Shown here in pieces: positions 60,591-64,000 of a DNA stretch of 64,000 nucleotides. Each line of letters starts with the position of its first letter. Position 1 is the stretch's first letter. This DNA is from Lates calcarifer. Lineage: Eukaryota; Chordata; Actinopteri; Centropomidae. The translations under genes and the position numbers were made by a program. The stretch is from contig NC_066848.1 in NCBI RefSeq assembly GCF_001640805.2, positions 13,130,592 to 13,194,591 of the forward strand, written 5' to 3'. The notes under the pieces were generated by a model. It saw nothing but the letters and a program-made list of their open reading frames with translations, was not told where the DNA came from and did no database searches.

Positions 60591-61243
60591 AGACACAGTA
60601 CAGACAGGCATCATAAGATGACGCAAAATGCTACCCTCAGCACTTTCATAAGCCCCTTCTTTTTTTCTTTTTTTTTTTAAGGAAGCATGTAAAGTTACTC
60701 TGTTGCTGTCCTCCCTGGGAACAGGCAGTTGAAAATCTCACAAGTACAACACAAAAGCCTTATCTTTGCACACAGCTATGCAAAATCATTCTTCATAGAC
60801 TTTTAATATACAAGGGAAACTTTTGTTTTCAAACCAGTTTAAACTGGCATGAGCCGATATCGATGCTTCTCTCACTAAGGGAACGGTTTTACTGTAGAAC
60901 GCTATTGGGAAAGCGTGTTGTGTCATATGGGAGGGATGGTAGCTCCATGTGAAATCCAGTAAATGCCATCTGACTGTGATTGAGTGTTGGGTTGTGGCAC
61001 CAGTGATAGGCTTAATCCTTTCATGATGAGTGTCTAAGCTAAGTGTATCATATATCATTTGCTGCATGTGGTTCATTTCCTGATTCACTTCCTAATTCAG
61101 TTTATTTCATCTTATTTTGACCACATCCTGTAGCTTATCACAGATACATCAGTATCATATACGCATATATGTTGGCTGATAAGTTACAGGAAGTAGCAGC
61201 ACAGAAGTATCAAAGACGTGTTTGAGATAGTTTAGAAGCAGTG

Positions 61244-61477
61244 TAGGGCTGCAAGAAATGGTTGCTTTCATTATTGATTAATTTATTGATTATTTTTCAG
61301 GTTAACTGATTATACAGCATATTGAAATGGCTTGAAATAACTTCACTAGCTTTTGGTGATATAAAACGGAAAATCCTCACTTTTTGGCAAACAAGAAACA
61401 GTGCAGAAAGAACTGAAACTGGTGACCAAAATGATTGTCAGGCAACTTGATTAATCAAGTAATCGCTTCAGCCCTTA
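61244..61477 (+). mobile_element. hAT-like MITE, family D, internally deleted
   Basis: Ends are inverted: TAGGGCTGCAAGAAATGG... at the left and ...AATCGCTTCAGCCCTTA at the right, each followed inward by ATTGATTAA-like motifs. Same family as 60380-60590. It sits inside the putative first intron of the plus-strand gene. Confidence 0.75.
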
Positions 61478-61789
61478 GACAGTCTGGTCATTATGTAGTG
61501 TGTCCACCAGAAAGCAAGTTTATCTTCCCACTCTAGAGTTTTCTGCTCAGTACACAAACAAGGGATTCTCATGAAAAAAATGTTTAAAATGAATATTGGC
61601 TGATACAGTAAATCACTACTGGATGATTTTAAGTCTCAAAAATTGATATCTTCCTAGCTATAGGTTATACTCAGTATAAAATGTGTCGTGAAAATCAGTT
61701 TGTGCTCTCACACTCTCATTAATGCACCTTTGTTTTACTTGTGATTTTGACTGTGAAATCTGTTCTTCTTTGCCCTTTGTGATTTTCAG

Positions 61790-62195
61790 ATGCTGTACTT
61801 TAACTGCTCCCTGCGCTCTCAAGTCCATAAATGACCCTTTCACTGCAATCCAAGAAAGCCTGAGGAGGCGACGGCAAGAGAAACGAAAAGGAGCGAGCGA
61901 AATAAGGAAACGAGGAGAGGAAGTCGTTACGCTTCACCTCAGCTCTCGAGTCCCTTTCTGTGCCAGTCGGTCAGGGATGGTGAGACCAGTAACTTCTCTT
62001 CTCTGTGGTGAAAAGAACCTCCTTGCCTTGCCCCGCATCTCCAGCAAGCCAAACAGCCAGTCCGTTTGCCAAACAGACGCTCAGACAGTCCACCAGTCAG
62101 TCACTCTGTCAACCAGCCTGCTATCGTCCAGCAACCTATTACCTCACGCCATGACTGCTCTGTCTGACCTGTTTTTAGGAACTCACTAATTCATG
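61790..62195 (+). other. Putative second 5' exon, ATG at the splice donor
   Basis: The acceptor TGATTTTCAG ends at 61789 and the consensus donor ATG|GTAAGT lies at 62195/62196. The block is more GC-rich and less repetitive than its surroundings. It contains several short upstream frames (the first starts at 61790) and one open frame closing at 62189 that resembles no known protein. The last three bases are an ATG, so the main start codon could lie here with coding continuing in an exon beyond the window. Assignment to rgs17 is by synteny only. Confidence 0.4.
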
Positions 62196-64000
62196 GTAAG
62201 TTTGACCTCTGACCGGTATGACTGTGACTGCTGTTGTTTATAGCGTCCAAAGGAGATTTATTATTATCTAGAATATTATCGCCTCTTCTATTTCATCCCA
62301 GCAGCCGGATGTCTCCTTTACTGTTCCAGCTAACTTCACGGCTCATACTGAACATTCATTGTTACATTCACAGCTTACTGCTAACCTGACTCCACTTAGA
62401 CTGAAATTAGGTCTAGATTGTAAAGCCCTTTGAGGCAAACTTGGATTTTAGGAGAATATGAATAAAATTCAAGTAGTGTTTTACAACATGATTTGTAAGC
62501 CGCTGCCTGTAATGCCAGGGTAAGCCATTTGTTGTGATCAAGTTGATATGACATATTGCTGATAAACCAAAAAAGCTGACTGAAATACTTCTAGATACTT
62601 CTCAGTCCTGTGGCCTTCAGCATTTGCACTAAAAAAAGGAGAAAATAAAAGGTCTTATATTTTCTCTAAGACACAAACTGCGTTTTTGCTTGTGTACTGT
62701 TTTACTGATAAAACATAAGATGAGGAAAATCAGAGAAAAAAAATATTATAGCATGATCCACTCACACATTTGGTTGCAAAGATGTTGCTAAATAAACCTC
62801 TTTAGCAAAATCCTTTCTTTCCCAGTTCTGTATTACTCATTGGCCAGGAGTCCTGCTCAGTCCAGCTTTGAGCTCTCACTGACATAACCTATCACCGCCT
62901 ATGAATGACTGTCTCCAAGTGGAAGTTTATGAATGAATGTTCCACTCAGCTTCCTTAAGTGAAAGACCAGAGTTTGTGACTTGTAGCAAGTGTTGGCAGA
63001 TTGGGTGGATTACCATCCAGATGGACTAGTTTTTATTTAATATGATATTTTGCGGTTTCCACCCTTCATTAAAAGTCCAGGTTATATTCCAATAAACTGG
63101 TTCCTCCTCTCCACTAGTTAGGTTGATTGACAGGACACTACATTCAGTAGGTGGGACTTGACATGCAGTGGCTGGTAACTGGTCAGGTGGAACATTTTTC
63201 TTGTTTTCCATATTCAAATTATTATCTGTCATAGCTCTGTATAAAAAGACTTGTAAAAGTTTATACCTGTTCATGTAATGGAAGACTTTTAACGCAGCAT
63301 TATGCAAAAGACTGGGAGGAAAAAAAAACATTAAAATTTTTTTTAAAGATTATTTGATTGTATCTTATTATATAAACCAACCTCTAACCCATAAACAATA
63401 CAATAGAATTTTTAACCTGTCCGTATTTACTCTTTAATCTTATTTATGGCTCATTCCTTGCCTAATAACCTGATGGTAAACCAAGATGGAGGCCTCAAAG
63501 TAGATTAGGAGGTGATTAAATGAATGTAATCAGTTGTTTTTTGTTTTTGTTTTTTTGGCTGATGCGATGTCCAATATTTTGGTATTTCAATTTTTTTTCA
63601 TCCTCAAGCAATTTGAATTATGTCTTAATTTACAAAATTCACAAAAACTCTACTTACTATACTTTCGCTGCATACATGTTGTTTTTCGTCATCCCTTTTC
63701 CTGTTTTTTCTCTCTCATCTCACTGTATTTGTATTTCCATTCCATATTTGCATGTCCTGTCAATGCGGCCTCCTTCTCCGGGTTTAGAACAAAGCCGTAG
63801 CCTTGCTGTCGTTTGCATCTAGCAGCCTGTTTTTCCACAGTCGCTGCCTGGTCGCTGAATAACTGATGGCCACTCCACTGGTCAGGCGACGACATTTGCA
63901 TATTAGACAGGTCGTCTCAGCCTTACCTGCCATGCATCATCAGAATAGTAAATTGCGTGTCTGTATGCAGAGTAGAGGGAACGAGAGAGAAAAGAGAAGG
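62196..64000. other. Right-edge stretch, no exon recognised
   Basis: It is AT-rich. I looked for the cysteine-string and RGS-domain codons expected of an RGS17-type protein and saw none on either strand. It may be an intron of the plus-strand gene. Confidence 0.5.

Noticed and set aside
61722..62189. 155-codon plus-strand frame as a protein gene
   Set aside because: It begins before the splice acceptor, matches no known protein and looks like 5' UTR; I kept the block as a noncoding exon candidate instead.

Overview
This window looks like nuclear DNA from a ray-finned (probably percomorph) fish. It is AT-rich, intron-containing and sparse in genes, with many microsatellites and short fragments of dispersed repeats of a kind I associate with spiny-rayed fish genomes. 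The only protein-coding gene I can support is a mu-type opioid receptor gene (oprm1) on the minus strand.

Layout. Positions 1-21,376 hold oprm1, read right to left. Exon 1 (21105-21376) carries the start codon and TM1. Intron 1 is 17.4 kb. Exon 2 (3382-3731) carries TM2-TM4, exon 3 (1961-2136) ECL2 and TM5, exon 4 (1013-1191) TM6 and the start of TM7, and exon 5 (473-656) the NPxxY motif and the C-tail. The best-supported last junction adds one Val codon and a stop at 182-187. All reading phases join, giving a 388-residue class A GPCR. Compared with mammalian OPRM1, the region of mammalian exon 3 is split into three exons by two extra introns. The mammalian exon-4 tail is not encoded here.

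A CpG-rich patch (about 21180-21690) covers exon 1 and the proximal promoter. It is followed upstream by about 730 bp of almost pure pyrimidine on the + strand (21707-22440).

From about 22.4 kb to 58.9 kb I find no convincing gene. This stretch holds microsatellites, two unusually perfect hairpins or palindromes, a 100-bp-period tandem duplication, MITE-like elements, a LINE-tail fragment and an inverted pair of about 370-bp repeats.

At 58.9-59.4 kb a second CpG-rich patch ends in a good plus-strand splice donor. At 61790-62195 there is an exon-like block with an acceptor and a consensus donor directly after an ATG. These look like 5' exons of a plus-strand gene that continues past the right edge. 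RGS17 is the gene divergent from OPRM1 in human, so rgs17 is a candidate by synteny only; no RGS protein sequence is present in the window. I see no bacterial-type operon, CRISPR array or new defence system.
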